A stretch of DNA of 64,000 bases from positions 1,860,001-1,924,000 of the forward strand of contig NZ_OY781939.1 of the NCBI RefSeq assembly GCF_963677315.1, read 5' to 3'. Source of the stretch: an uncultured Sphaerochaeta sp. (GTDB lineage: Bacteria; Spirochaetota; Spirochaetia; Sphaerochaetales; Sphaerochaetaceae). Below the pieces are notes generated by a model. The model did not search any database. It was not told the origin of the DNA and saw nothing but the letters and a program-made list of their open reading frames with translations. The position numbers and the translations under genes are program-made. Numbering within the stretch: the stretch's first letter is position 1; each line of letters opens with the position of its first letter. Shown here in pieces: positions 1 through 8,677 of the stretch.

Positions 1-844
1 CCGGGCTGCTCATCGTGGGAAGGTAGGGCCTGCCCACCCTTGTCCCCACCAGGTTCGCCAGGTCCTTCGTTGCAACAGGGAAGCTCGACTTGTCGGTGGC
101 CAGGCGGATCGGGTTCAGCCTCTGCTGCGCCTCCAGCGATCCCTTGATGTCTCCGGCCACATACTTCTCGTAGATCGAGCACACCAGACGCGGCAGGTAG
201 TTCGCCGTCGAGCACACCGCACCGACCGCCCCGACCCCAAGGCCCGAGTAGATCAGCGTATCCTTCCCGCTCAGCACCTTGAAGCCGATGTCGGCGTTCC
301 GCCTCACGAACTCCATCGTCTGCGTCAGGTCCCCGCTCGAGTCCTTCATCCCCACCAGGTTGGGGATGCTGTGCGCCAGCTCCTGGACCAGGTCCTGGCT
401 CATCGCGTACCCGCATCTGCCGGGGTTGTTGTACAGCAGCACCGGCACCTCGCTCACTGCAGCGGCTATGGTACGGAAGTGCTGCTTCAGCTCCTCCTCC
501 GTCGGCTTCAGGAACATCGGCTGCAGGATCGACACGCTCCTCGCCCCAAGGCGCACACCCATCCTCGCCAGGCGCACACACTTGCTCGTGCGTATCGCCC
601 CCACTCCCATGTAGATAGGCACCCGCCCTGCGCACTGCTCCACCATGATCTTCAGGGCCTCTTCCATCTCGCCCTCTTCCATCATGTAGAACTCGCCGTT
701 CGACCCGAAGGCAAGGATGCCGGAGCATCCCCCCTCGATGACAAAGTCCACCACCTTCCTCAGCGACGCCTCGTCCACCTTCTCGTCTTCCGTGATCGGG
801 GTCACGATCGGGGGTATGATCCCCTTGATGAAACTCGTATCCAT
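1..844 (-). CDS. DapA/KdgD-family lyase, copy 1 (partial, 3' end cut by window)
   Basis: Class I aldolase/dehydratase of the dihydrodipicolinate synthase family. The 281 visible residues match the complete copy at 23865-24770, which has GSNGEF (res. 47-52), YNNPG with the general-acid Tyr near 138, and the Schiff-base lysine in VGMKD (Lys167). About 20 C-terminal residues and the stop lie beyond the window. The gene sits 14 bp after garR copy 1 and is the last visible gene of the operon. Because it travels with a tartronate-semialdehyde reductase in both copies, I infer aldol cleavage of 5-keto-4-deoxyglucarate to pyruvate plus tartronate semialdehyde, rather than dehydration to 2,5-dioxopentanoate. 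The alternative KdgD activity cannot be excluded from sequence. GC is clearly higher than in genes upstream. Confidence 0.85.
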   Translation of the reverse strand, partial: MDTSFIKGIIPPIVTPITEDEKVDEASLRKVVDFVIEGGCSGILAFGSNGEFYMMEEGEMEEALKIMVEQCAGRVPIYMGVGAIRTSKCVRLARMGVRLGARSVSILQPMFLKPTEEELKQHFRTIAAAVSEVPVLLYNNPGRCGYAMSQDLVQELAHSIPNLVGMKDSSGDLTQTMEFVRRNADIGFKVLSGKDTLIYSGLGVGAVGAVCSTANYLPRLVCSIYEKYVAGDIKGSLEAQQRLNPIRLATDKSSFPVATKDLANLVGTRVGRPYLPTMSSP

Positions 845-858
845 GCCTCTCTCCTTTC

Positions 859-1743
859 TCAGTCGCCGATCTTCGTACCGCTCACCTTCGCATAGTAGCG
901 GGCAAGCGCACTGTGGTCGTCGCCCCCGAACCCGTCGGCGTGCAGCGTCTCCATCATCTCCCTCACATATGCGGTCAACGGCAGGGGCGATCCCACCCCG
1001 TGGCCCGTGTCCATCGCATTGGCCAAATCCTTGATGTGCAGGTCGATCTTGAATCCCGGCTTGAAATTCGATTCCATCATCATCGGTGCCTTCGCGTTCA
1101 TCACCGTGGAGCCGGCAAGCCCCCCCTTGATCGCGTCGAACACCAGGTGCGGGTCGACACCGGCCTTCTTCACCAGCGTGAACGCCTCGCCCACAGCAGC
1201 TATGTTCAGTGCAACAATGATCTGGTTCGCAAGCTTGGTCGTGTTCCCCGCACCGATCGGCCCGCAGTGCACCGCACTCGCCCCCATGACCAGCAGGATC
1301 TCCTTCAGTTCCTCGAAGAGTTCCTTCTCCCCGCCGACCATGATCGCAAGGGTCCCATCGATAGCCTTGGGCTCCCCGCCGGAGACGGGGGCGTCGAGCA
1401 TCCTCACGCCCTTACCGGCGCAGGCCTTCTCCACTTCCTGGCTTGCAAGCGGCGCGATCGAGCTCATGTCCACCAGCTTCAGGCCGGCCTTCGCCCCCTC
1501 GAGCACTCCCTTCTCTCCCAGCACCACGCTCTTCACGTGCGGGCTGTTGGGCAGCATCGTGATCACCAGCGGTACCTGGGAAGCCACATCGGCAGCCGAG
1601 GCTGCTTCCTTTGCACCGGATGCAACAACATCCTTAACACTTGCCTTGTTCAGGTCGAAACACACCACCTCATGCCCTGCCTTCAGCAGGTTCTTTGCCA
1701 TGGGCTTGCCCATGATCCCCAGTCCGATAAATCCAATCTTCAT
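859..1743 (-). CDS. garR: 2-hydroxy-3-oxopropionate (tartronate semialdehyde) reductase, copy 1
   Basis: NAD(P)-dependent beta-hydroxyacid dehydrogenase, 294 aa, reducing tartronate semialdehyde to D-glycerate. The Rossmann motif GLGIMG lies at residues 7-12, the substrate-binding DAPVSGG at 117-123, and the catalytic lysine in GAGNTTK at Lys170; length is normal for GarR. I start at MKIGFIG because this start is shared with the second copy. A GGAG lies about 9 nt upstream. The gene is 29 bp downstream of the RraA-family gene, so it is cotranscribed with it. Only about three residues differ from the copy at 24785-25669 (around VASQ versus VAAQ). Coding composition is GC-rich relative to the rest of this operon. 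Confidence 0.92.
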   Translation of the reverse strand: MKIGFIGLGIMGKPMAKNLLKAGHEVVCFDLNKASVKDVVASGAKEAASAADVASQVPLVITMLPNSPHVKSVVLGEKGVLEGAKAGLKLVDMSSIAPLASQEVEKACAGKGVRMLDAPVSGGEPKAIDGTLAIMVGGEKELFEELKEILLVMGASAVHCGPIGAGNTTKLANQIIVALNIAAVGEAFTLVKKAGVDPHLVFDAIKGGLAGSTVMNAKAPMMMESNFKPGFKIDLHIKDLANAMDTGHGVGSPLPLTAYVREMMETLHADGFGGDDHSALARYYAKVSGTKIGD

Positions 1744-1771
1744 TGTAGTATTCTCCAATTAAATATATTTG

Positions 1772-2479
1772 TTATGCATTTCTCAGCGCAGCCATCTCTT
1801 TTCTCCAGAGCTTCAACTGCGCAATTTCCAACTCCCCATCCTTCACGGTCTTACAACCATCAAGCACAGGGCCTTCAGCACGCTGCATCTGTCTGCAAGC
1901 ATCTGCAACCTGGTCAGCTATCTCTCCAGGGATCACGATTGCTCCATGCTTGTCTGCATGAATCAGATCGCCTGGGTTAACGAGTAATCCACCCACTTCT
2001 ACAGGGGTCCCTGTCATCTCCATGTGGATATATCCATGGGAGACCAGAACGCAGGAAGCATGATAGGTAAAACCAAGTTCATAGGCTTCATCCAAGTCAC
2101 GTACCCCGCCATTGGTCAGGACAGCCATACATCCAAGCGCCTTATGAACCGTTGTCTGCACCTCTCCCCAGAATGAGCCAACCGGCTCCTCATCAATATC
2201 CTGGATGACAGAGATAGGGACTGATGGACAGTCGAGAAGGGACTGATAATACTGATAAAGGGTCTCTTCATTCTCCTTGGTCCCGGGACACCGTGCACTG
2301 ATCTTGGCAGTGCAGGCGTAGCCTACCACAGGCTTCCTGTCAGGGTAGATGGCTTTAATCTTGGGGGATGTGAACCCTTCAATTTTACTTCTTAACTTGA
2401 ACTTCTCTATTGCATTACTGACTGTCGGAGTGTCAAATTGCCGTAGTTCCTCAATCTGTTCCTTTGATAAATAGCTCAT
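1772..2479 (-). CDS. RraA-family protein (HMG/CHA aldolase-like)
   Basis: 235 aa, member of the RraA/4-hydroxy-4-methyl-2-oxoglutarate aldolase superfamily. The aldolase-type metal/substrate motif NGGVRDLDE places Arg127 and Asp128 as expected for pyruvate-releasing aldolases or oxaloacetate decarboxylases, rather than for RNase E inhibitors only. The start at MSYLSKEQ follows an AGGGAGG ribosome binding site and overlaps the stop of the upstream dehydrogenase as ATGA, implying translational coupling. The longer reading frame to 2527 is less likely. Its presence in a transporter-aldolase-dehydrogenase operon suggests it releases pyruvate or decarboxylates an intermediate of the imported acid. 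The actual substrate is not visible from sequence. Confidence 0.85.
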   Translation of the reverse strand: MSYLSKEQIEELRQFDTPTVSNAIEKFKLRSKIEGFTSPKIKAIYPDRKPVVGYACTAKISARCPGTKENEETLYQYYQSLLDCPSVPISVIQDIDEEPVGSFWGEVQTTVHKALGCMAVLTNGGVRDLDEAYELGFTYHASCVLVSHGYIHMEMTGTPVEVGGLLVNPGDLIHADKHGAIVIPGEIADQVADACRQMQRAEGPVLDGCKTVKDGELEIAQLKLWRKEMAALRNA

Positions 2480-3459
2480 ACATCCTCCCTGACTCTGCGA
2501 GGATGTTCCGGCCTGTTCATAGGCCACGTTGGAACCTTCCCCGACAATACTTCATCAATGCCCTGTGCCGCATGAAGCGACATACGGACCCTGCACTCTG
2601 CTGTCATTGCAGCATTGTGTGGTGTCAACAAGACATTCTCCATAGCCAACAGTGGGTTATCCCTTTTTGGGGGTTCTTCCTCAAAAACATCAAGACCAGC
2701 CCCAGCAATCCTTCCCTCAGATAAAGCCTCGATCAAATCTGACTCCACTACCAACTCGCCACGGGCAAGGTTCATGAAGTAGGCACTCGGTTTCATCAAG
2801 GAGAATTGCTCCTTGGTAATCGAATGATGGTTCTCTCCACCTGCAGGATAGTGAGCTGAGACAAAATCACCAACTGTGAAAGCTTCATTGAATGAACTGA
2901 GTTGCGTAACATAGGAAGGAAATGGAAGATGAGCCTGGTTGGTATCATAGGCGACAATCTTCATTCCAAGCCCATAGTGGGCTTTCTGTGCAACGAGTTT
3001 ACCGATTTTCCCCAGCCCGAGGAGCGCAAGCGTCTTACCCTCAAGCTCCATGGAGATAACACGGTCACGAAAATCATAGTCTGCTATATGAGCAGCCTCA
3101 TTGCTTGCCACCAGATTTCGTCCCAAGGCAATGATAAAGCCAAGGGTCATCTCTGCTACCGTATTGGAGTTGGAGATAGCACCATTGGTGACCCAGATAC
3201 CCAATTCTTCGGCCCTCTTCAGGTCAACCTTGTCTACCCCAACCCCATGACGGGCGAGCACTTTAACCCGCTTTGCTGCCTCTAGGATATCAGCATCATA
3301 GGCTTCATTACGAAAAAGTACAGCATCAACATCTTGGATATCTGCAATCAAGGAAGCCTTGTCGGTCCCTCTTCCCATGCGAATGGAATAACCACGTTCG
3401 ATGAGGAAATCCTTGCCCTCTTCAGCAACATCCTGGGGGATCAGTACCACGGGTTTCAT
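2476..3459 (-). CDS. D-isomer-specific 2-hydroxyacid dehydrogenase
   Basis: 327 aa NAD-dependent dehydrogenase resembling the phosphoglycerate dehydrogenase core, without an ACT domain. GLGKIG (148-153) is the dinucleotide-binding loop; Arg233 in NLARGE, Glu260 in FEEEPP and His291 in TPHNAA form the expected catalytic Arg-Glu-His set. The start at MKPVVLIP is preceded by AAGGAG with good spacing, 20 bp after the transaldolase-family gene. The 3' end overlaps the RraA-family gene by 4 bp. It likely oxidises a 2-hydroxy acid, or reduces a 2-keto acid, formed in this operon's pathway. A serine-biosynthesis role is less likely because of the operon context. Confidence 0.88.
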   Translation of the reverse strand: MKPVVLIPQDVAEEGKDFLIERGYSIRMGRGTDKASLIADIQDVDAVLFRNEAYDADILEAAKRVKVLARHGVGVDKVDLKRAEELGIWVTNGAISNSNTVAEMTLGFIIALGRNLVASNEAAHIADYDFRDRVISMELEGKTLALLGLGKIGKLVAQKAHYGLGMKIVAYDTNQAHLPFPSYVTQLSSFNEAFTVGDFVSAHYPAGGENHHSITKEQFSLMKPSAYFMNLARGELVVESDLIEALSEGRIAGAGLDVFEEEPPKRDNPLLAMENVLLTPHNAAMTAECRVRMSLHAAQGIDEVLSGKVPTWPMNRPEHPRRVREDV

Positions 3460-3478
3460 CTGCGCTCCTTTTTTATTG

Positions 3479-4513
3479 TTATCGTAGAGAGGCAACCAAT
3501 TCGACGGCACTCTCCCAAGAACGTATAAAACTATCCCTGAAGTACATCACAGGACCATAGTGTTCAAATTCCTCTACAGTCAAACCACCTTCCTGGAAAG
3601 CCTGGTTAAACTGGGGAAGCTTGTTCTGCAACTGGTCAAGAACCATTGGCTGTACAGGATTGAAAAGACGGGAAATGACCGGCTTATCTTCCTTGATAAG
3701 CTCATCACAGCTGCCCTTCCAGTTCATTGTCACACAGACATCCCCACCAACCATCTCGTAGAAGTCATCAAGGGTACGTGCACCACCAGAGATGAAGCCC
3801 ATCTTGTAATTACGGTCATGATTCAACTGGTAGACCTTCTTGGCAATAACCATACCTGCCTGATGCAACACATCGGCGTTGATATCGATATTCTTTTCCT
3901 GTACATCCCCTCTCAACCACTCGTTGAAAATTCCGGTGATCAGGGAGAAATACATGACAGGTCTCTTTCCTGTCTGCTCAAAGACACGCTGATAGATCTC
4001 GCCCAAGGCAATCACCTGATCGACTCCCATCACCTCTGTGGCATTGATCGGAGTTCCTTCAGAGAGAAGAATCTCCAACGCTTTCAGACCACTTTCGGTA
4101 GCCGGAATCTTGATCATGATATTGGGATTCATCTCGCGATTCAGGCGGGCTTCATCCAGTATGACCTGATAATCCTCTTCGTGGATCGGGTCTCCCTGAA
4201 TACTGACGTACCCGGCTTCCCCATGAGTACGGTTATACACATCCATGAAGATATCTGAGACTCCCTTGATCAACTTCCTCTGGAGTATGCAGATTACCTG
4301 ATTATCATCATCAGTCTCCTGCATTGTCTCTTTGAGAAGGTTGGTTGCATATTCCTTCTCCTCTGGATGATTGAGCATTTTCCAGACATAGGAAGGGTTC
4401 TGCGTACACCCTGAGGCTCCTGCAGAAATACCAAGAGACGCCTCCTCACGACTTACATTATTCACCCAAAATTTGGTAGGAGTCAGTGCTGCTACACGCT
4501 TAAAATAGTCCAT
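3479..4513 (-). CDS. Transaldolase-family protein
   Basis: 344 aa, full TIM-barrel transaldolase length. The Schiff-base lysine is Lys135 in IMIKIPATESG. The N-terminal strand reads FWVNNVSREE where classical transaldolases carry Asp (WLD-type), so the acid/base residue there may be Asn or shifted. GCTQNPS matches the family's G-V-T-S-N-P loop. The gene lies 16 bp downstream of the HpaI-family aldolase and upstream of a 2-hydroxyacid dehydrogenase in a transporter operon. That is not the setting of a pentose-phosphate enzyme, so a dedicated aldol transfer or cleavage in catabolism is inferred. Confidence 0.85.
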   Translation of the reverse strand: MDYFKRVAALTPTKFWVNNVSREEASLGISAGASGCTQNPSYVWKMLNHPEEKEYATNLLKETMQETDDDNQVICILQRKLIKGVSDIFMDVYNRTHGEAGYVSIQGDPIHEEDYQVILDEARLNREMNPNIMIKIPATESGLKALEILLSEGTPINATEVMGVDQVIALGEIYQRVFEQTGKRPVMYFSLITGIFNEWLRGDVQEKNIDINADVLHQAGMVIAKKVYQLNHDRNYKMGFISGGARTLDDFYEMVGGDVCVTMNWKGSCDELIKEDKPVISRLFNPVQPMVLDQLQNKLPQFNQAFQEGGLTVEEFEHYGPVMYFRDSFIRSWESAVELVASLR

Positions 4514-4529
4514 CTACTTACCTCGTCCC

Positions 4530-5309
4530 TTAAAATCCTGCTTCCTTGAACTTCTTTACATTGCCACGAGCCAACGCTCCCAAGGAGAGTGTGTCAGACA
4601 TGCAGGTCACGATATGCACACCCTGCTGCAGCTTTTTCTCTGCTGCATCCCAGTCTGCCCCGAGGGCCATCAGGTACTTGTCGGAGGCAAGGGTCTTTGC
4701 CTCAACCTCAGCCAAGGCAGCCTTCGCCTCTGGGGCTTGGGCGTTCCCAAGGAATCCAAGATTGGTTGCAAGGTCCACAGGCCCCACCATGATGCCATCA
4801 AATCCATCCAGCTTGAGAATCTCATCAAGATTCTCCATTCCCTTGGGGGACTCAATCATCAGGAACAACATCACCAGGTCATTTGCCTTGGTGAAGTAGG
4901 AAAGCGTATCATTCCCGTAGTGTGCTGCACGTGTACTGCCAGCAACACCACGGATACCCGTTAAGGGATAGCGAACCGCTGCGATGGCTGCCTTTGCTTC
5001 TTCCACCGTCTCCACGTTGGGTACGATAATCCCATAGGCACCTGCGTCCAGAATCCGCTTGATCATGACAAAATCGTTCCAAGGAGCCCGTACAAACGGA
5101 ACAGCAGGATAGCCATTCATCGCCTGGAACTGGGTGACCAAGGTCGGAAGATCAACCGGAGAGTGCTCCATATCGATCACGATCGCATCCATTCCTGCAT
5201 CTGCCAACACCTCAGTGGTGATGTTGCTCGCAGCCTGTGCCCAGGCGGCAAGCACTTGCTTGCCAGCCTGGAGCTTTTCTTTTACTTCGTTACAGTTTTT
5301 CTTGATCAT
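4530..5309 (-). CDS. HpcH/HpaI-family class II aldolase (GarL/HpaI-like)
   Basis: 259 aa. Metal-dependent pyruvate aldolase signature: DMEHS (46-50, catalytic His49), VRAPW (Arg74), LDAGAYGIIVPNV, GIRG, metal-ligand Glu153 in MIESP and Asp179 in GPVDL. E. coli GarL of this family splits 5-keto-4-deoxyglucarate to pyruvate and tartronate semialdehyde, and HpaI splits a related homologue. With garR downstream, a GarL-like reaction is possible here, but the same operon also has a DapA-family enzyme, so one of the two may act on a different keto-acid. The start overlaps the tctA stop by 4 bp. Confidence 0.88.
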   Translation of the reverse strand: MIKKNCNEVKEKLQAGKQVLAAWAQAASNITTEVLADAGMDAIVIDMEHSPVDLPTLVTQFQAMNGYPAVPFVRAPWNDFVMIKRILDAGAYGIIVPNVETVEEAKAAIAAVRYPLTGIRGVAGSTRAAHYGNDTLSYFTKANDLVMLFLMIESPKGMENLDEILKLDGFDGIMVGPVDLATNLGFLGNAQAPEAKAALAEVEAKTLASDKYLMALGADWDAAEKKLQQGVHIVTCMSDTLSLGALARGNVKKFKEAGF

Positions 5310-6853
5310 TTGTTCTCATCCATTGACCGGTTTTTCTTCTCCAACTCAGCTGCACGTCTGTTTGCCCGTGGGAGCAGAATTGCGAATGCAACGGTAAGAA
5401 GCAGGAAGAAAAGGCTGTCGAAATTGGTAATAAACACCATCGGATTGCCGCTGGAAAGTGTCAGGGAAGTCCTCAGGTATTGCTCACAGAGTGGCCCAAG
5501 GATAACCGCCAGAATGAACGGCACATTGGGATAGCCCTGCTTTTTCAGGAAGTACATGACAATACCGATAGCCAAAGCCACACCCATCTGGAACGCAGAG
5601 TAGGTAGCTGCAAAGACGCCGAGAATTGCGATCAAGGCAATGGTACTGTAGAGCACCAGGCGATTGATCCGTACAATCTTCAAGTAATAGGGTCCAAACA
5701 GAAACAAGCTAATCGGCATCAGGACTGCAGCGCTGACGAACAGAGCCATATACATGGGAGCCATGACATGCATCTGTTTCACGAGCAAGTCTGGACCAGG
5801 AACAACTCCATAGACCATCAAGACACCAAGGATGATTGCCGTTGTGCCGTCTCCTGGAATACCCAAGGAGAGCATCGGGACCAAGGCACCACCACACATG
5901 GCATTGTTTGCAGTTTCCGCTGCAACCAGACCATCCATGGCATCTCCACCAAAGCGCTCGGGATGCTTACTGACTCGCTTTGCCTCGACGTAGGAGACGA
6001 ACCCAGCCATTGATGCCCCTGCCCCTGGCAGTACACCGATAAGATATCCGGTAAAGGCACTCTTCACATAAGTGAGCCACCCAATTTCCCGCATCTCATG
6101 CAAGGAGGGAAAGAACTCCTTTCGCTTGAACTTGACAGCATTTGCAATCGAGGTCATCTCGCGATACTTCTCGTTATTTACCGTGGACTGCACAAACAAT
6201 TCACTGATGGCAAAAGCACCGATGATCAGGGTGGTAAGGTCGATACCCTCGATCAGGTTCGGGTTTCCAAAGGTAAACCGGGAAACCGACTTGAGAGGAT
6301 CCATACCTACAGTCGAGAGCATAATGCCCAAGGCCATGGTAAGAATGGCTTTTGTCCGCTTCTTCTCAACGATCACGATTACGATGAGAGCGAAGAGAAT
6401 AAGGGAGAACTTTCCTGGGGTACGAATCTTCAGCGCAAGCTTGACCGCAAGAGGTGAGACAAAGATCAGGAGCAAGGCTCCGATCGAGCCACCAATTGCA
6501 GAACCAATGGTTGCGTGTCCTATTGCCTTTGCGCCTTTGCCTCTCTGCATCATGGGATGGCCCTCAATACAGGTCATCAATGCTGAAGGAGCTCCAGGAA
6601 TATTGATGGTAATAGCGGTAATACTCCCACTATAGATACCGGACATATACACGCCCATACACATGATAAGTGCATAGGTCATCGGCATGGTATAGGTCAT
6701 CGGGAGCAACAGGACAATTGCCAACATGGAGGTCAGTCCTGGAAGTGCTCCGAAGATGATTCCGATAAAGAATCCTATGGAAAGATACAACAGGGAAAGT
6801 GGCTGGAATACCACGGTAGTCCCTGCAAGAATTTGCAGTATTTGATCCATCAT
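5306..6853 (-). CDS. tctA: Tripartite tricarboxylate transporter large membrane subunit TctA
   Basis: 515 aa, about 12 hydrophobic segments. Family motifs are present: GALPGLT (35-41), NIPGAPSA (84-91), a second LPGAGAS loop and the LSLGIPGDG segment. This is the ion-coupled permease channel that works with TctB and the periplasmic TctC to import a carboxylate. Two in-frame ATGs (6853 and 6850) are both possible starts. It directly follows tctB, whose stop abuts this start, and overlaps the aldolase gene by 4 bp, so uptake and catabolism are translationally coupled. Confidence 0.93.
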   Translation of the reverse strand: MMDQILQILAGTTVVFQPLSLLYLSIGFFIGIIFGALPGLTSMLAIVLLLPMTYTMPMTYALIMCMGVYMSGIYSGSITAITINIPGAPSALMTCIEGHPMMQRGKGAKAIGHATIGSAIGGSIGALLLIFVSPLAVKLALKIRTPGKFSLILFALIVIVIVEKKRTKAILTMALGIMLSTVGMDPLKSVSRFTFGNPNLIEGIDLTTLIIGAFAISELFVQSTVNNEKYREMTSIANAVKFKRKEFFPSLHEMREIGWLTYVKSAFTGYLIGVLPGAGASMAGFVSYVEAKRVSKHPERFGGDAMDGLVAAETANNAMCGGALVPMLSLGIPGDGTTAIILGVLMVYGVVPGPDLLVKQMHVMAPMYMALFVSAAVLMPISLFLFGPYYLKIVRINRLVLYSTIALIAILGVFAATYSAFQMGVALAIGIVMYFLKKQGYPNVPFILAVILGPLCEQYLRTSLTLSSGNPMVFITNFDSLFFLLLTVAFAILLPRANRRAAELEKKNRSMDENK

Positions 6854-7336
6854 CTACCTCCAGATCTGCGGGAATCGAATATCAAAGGCGATAACATACA
6901 TGATGTATACGAGGACTCCAATGATGAGGGAGTAAATGATCTTACGGACAATGTGCTGTGGCTTATCATCAAAGATGAGCATGAATGCAAACACATACAG
7001 AGGGGCAAGCACCGTGAAACCAAGTATGTCGAACAGGGCTACGAATACTGCCATGACGAGAACGGTAAGCAACGGTTTAATGCTCTTCTTCTGGTGCACT
7101 ACCTCAGCTTTCTCCCCGATCTCCTTTTTCACTGCCTTAATGCCATCGTAGAGCTGTTTGATGGCTGCAGGGGTGGCAATCAAGAAGATGAAGAAGGGGA
7201 AGGATGATTCAGAGAGCAATCCTTTTACAACAGGAGGAGCTAACTGAAGGGCACTTATCACATAGACGATAAGGGCGATCTGCATAAGTAAGGGAACTAG
7301 TACCTTGCCTTGCAGATAGGGCTTGATGGTTTTCAT
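6854..7336 (-). CDS. tctB: Tripartite tricarboxylate transporter small membrane subunit TctB
   Basis: 160 aa with four hydrophobic segments, the usual size for TctB, and low sequence conservation as is normal for this subunit. I chose the internal start MKTIKPYL, which has GGAG about 10 nt upstream. The alternative start at 7393 lies just beside the strong hairpin at 7396-7426 and lacks a convincing ribosome binding site. Located between tctC and tctA. Confidence 0.85.
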   Translation of the reverse strand: MKTIKPYLQGKVLVPLLMQIALIVYVISALQLAPPVVKGLLSESSFPFFIFLIATPAAIKQLYDGIKAVKKEIGEKAEVVHQKKSIKPLLTVLVMAVFVALFDILGFTVLAPLYVFAFMLIFDDKPQHIVRKIIYSLIIGVLVYIMYVIAFDIRFPQIWR

Positions 7337-7395
7337 AAGGAAGATACTCCTAACTAGGGCACGGCCTATGGCTCGTTGACGTAGACTTTTCATGG

Positions 7396-7426
7396 CCTAC
7401 CGCATGGTTTAGGGCCATGCGGTAGG
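7396..7426 (-). promoter_or_regulatory. Intercistronic stem-loop between tctC and tctB
   Basis: Perfect 12-bp inverted repeat, CCTACCGCATGG / CCATGCGGTAGG, with a 7-nt loop. No T-run follows on the minus strand, so a processing or 3'-end-protecting element that lets tctC be more abundant than tctBA is more likely than a full terminator. Confidence 0.75.
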
Positions 7427-7458
7427 TACATTGTTTTTCAAAAAACTGAATTATTAAC

Positions 7459-8442
7459 TTAGATAATTCCCTGATCCTTCAACGCCTGGAGAGCAGAAGT
7501 TTCGCCGGCAATCTTGTTGTCGAGGAAGGTCTTCAACTCTGCACCACTCTTGAAGTCAGGAGAGACACCAACGGTGGCAGCCCAATCGCTGAACTCTTTG
7601 CTGGTTGCAGCTGCTTCGAAAGCAGATACGAGTTTAGCAATTGCATCTTCAGGGGTTCCAGCAGGAGCAGCAACAGTCAGGAATGAACCAGAGAGCAGGC
7701 TCTCGTCAAGTCCGAGTTCCATGGCAGTTGGAACGGTGGGGAAGCCACCATTACGCTTGGTGCTGAACTCGATGATACCTACAGCATCGCCACTCTGGAG
7801 CAGAGGAGCAAAGTCACCAAGGCTGGTGATTGCTGCATCAACTTCCCCATTGAGGATTGCTTCACGCTGTGGAGCAGAACTCTGGTAGGAGATCAAGTTG
7901 AACTGTACATCATAGGTGTCCTGAATCTTGAGAGCCAGCAGGTTAACACGGCTGCCGATTCCCTGGTCAGCAACACGAATCTGTCCTGGATTTGCTTTTG
8001 CAGCAGCAATCAATGCATCAAAAGTCTGGTAAGGAGAATTCTTGCCAACCATGATTGCATCGGGCTCCTGGGTGATCAGAGCAAAGATCTGGAGTTTTGC
8101 CAAATCATATCCCTTGATCAAACCAGTGAAAGGAGCATTGATGATCGAACCATAGTTGAGGTTACCAATGGTATAGCCATTAGCTTTTGCACCCATCAAC
8201 AAGTTCGGGCCTACTGCATCGTCAGCACCTGGTTTGTTTACAAAGTAGATTGCAACACCAAGTTCTTTCTCTGCAAGCTGAGAGACTTTACGACTGATTG
8301 CATCAGTACCGCCACCAGCACCAGAACTTACGATGAACTCAATATCCTTGCTCGGATATTCTTCTTTGGTACCTTCTGCAAACAGAGCAACTGTTGTGAG
8401 CAGCAGGCAAGCGAGTAGTACAAGCACTCTTTTTGTCGTCAT
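7459..8442 (-). CDS. tctC: TctC-family periplasmic solute-binding protein
   Basis: 327 aa. Signal peptide with a hydrophobic core ending ALFAEG and no lipobox cysteine, so probably a free periplasmic protein. The mature part has the Bug/TctC layout: VSSGAGGGTDAISR near the N terminus and the PAGTPEDAI segment in the C-terminal lobe. It would capture the carboxylate substrate for TctAB. The start at MTTKRV has GGAGG five nt upstream; the upstream GTG at 8454 is less likely. First gene of the nine-gene operon. Confidence 0.92.
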   Translation of the reverse strand: MTTKRVLVLLACLLLTTVALFAEGTKEEYPSKDIEFIVSSGAGGGTDAISRKVSQLAEKELGVAIYFVNKPGADDAVGPNLLMGAKANGYTIGNLNYGSIINAPFTGLIKGYDLAKLQIFALITQEPDAIMVGKNSPYQTFDALIAAAKANPGQIRVADQGIGSRVNLLALKIQDTYDVQFNLISYQSSAPQREAILNGEVDAAITSLGDFAPLLQSGDAVGIIEFSTKRNGGFPTVPTAMELGLDESLLSGSFLTVAAPAGTPEDAIAKLVSAFEAAATSKEFSDWAATVGVSPDFKSGAELKTFLDNKIAGETSALQALKDQGII

Positions 8443-8677
8443 AGAAACCTCCACATGACCCTGTCTCTTTGTACAAGGACATTAATAACTTTTCCCCAAA
8501 CACTTGAGGACCCAAACTGATAATCAGTGATTACCAGTCTTTCTATATCAAGTATACCATTGAACAACGCATTGTCAATAAAATTATACTTAAATTATAA
8601 TTTGTAAGAAAAATGAATAAATAATTTAATTAACGCTATGAGTATAGCTATAAAACAAACCTAAAATATAAACCGTT
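8443..8677. promoter_or_regulatory. tctC upstream region
   Basis: AT-rich 235-bp gap between the regulator's stop and tctC. It contains the palindromic site at 8518-8536 and, near 8584-8602, another loose inverted repeat, ATTATA-N7-TATAAT. No open frame of note. Confidence 0.5.
8518..8536. promoter_or_regulatory. Candidate operator for the adjacent GntR regulator (tctC side)
   Basis: TAATCA-G-TGATTA, a perfect 6+1+6 palindrome at 8521-8533, in the tctC upstream region. A near copy, TTATCACTGATTA, lies at 9402-9414 upstream of the regulator gene. Over about 20 bp the two sites match at roughly 17 positions when one is reversed. Confidence 0.6.

Larger units (their letters stand above)
1..1747. 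repeat. 1.75-kb near-identical direct repeat, copy A (kdgD-garR)
   Basis: Matches 23927-25673 in the same orientation at a fixed offset of 23926. By eye I find about 13 substitutions, at roughly 8-10, 74, 77, 134 and then 1501-1581; positions 135-1500 look identical. The repeat ends 4 bp upstream of the garR start codon, so each copy has its own ribosome binding site. The left end is outside the window. Confidence 0.95.

Noticed and set aside
913..1980. A 355-codon plus-strand open frame (and its twin at 24839-25696) opposite garR
   Set aside because: It is antisense to the highly conserved garR frame, has no recognisable domain, and arises from the high GC3 of the cassette.
3479..4513. Sulfo-transaldolase (sulfoquinovose) pathway
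   Set aside because: The required isomerase and sulfolactaldehyde enzymes are not in the operon; the transporter is a carboxylate type.
7396..7426. Hairpin as a rho-independent terminator of tctC
   Set aside because: No T-run follows on the transcribed strand and the downstream tctB/tctA have no evident promoter of their own.
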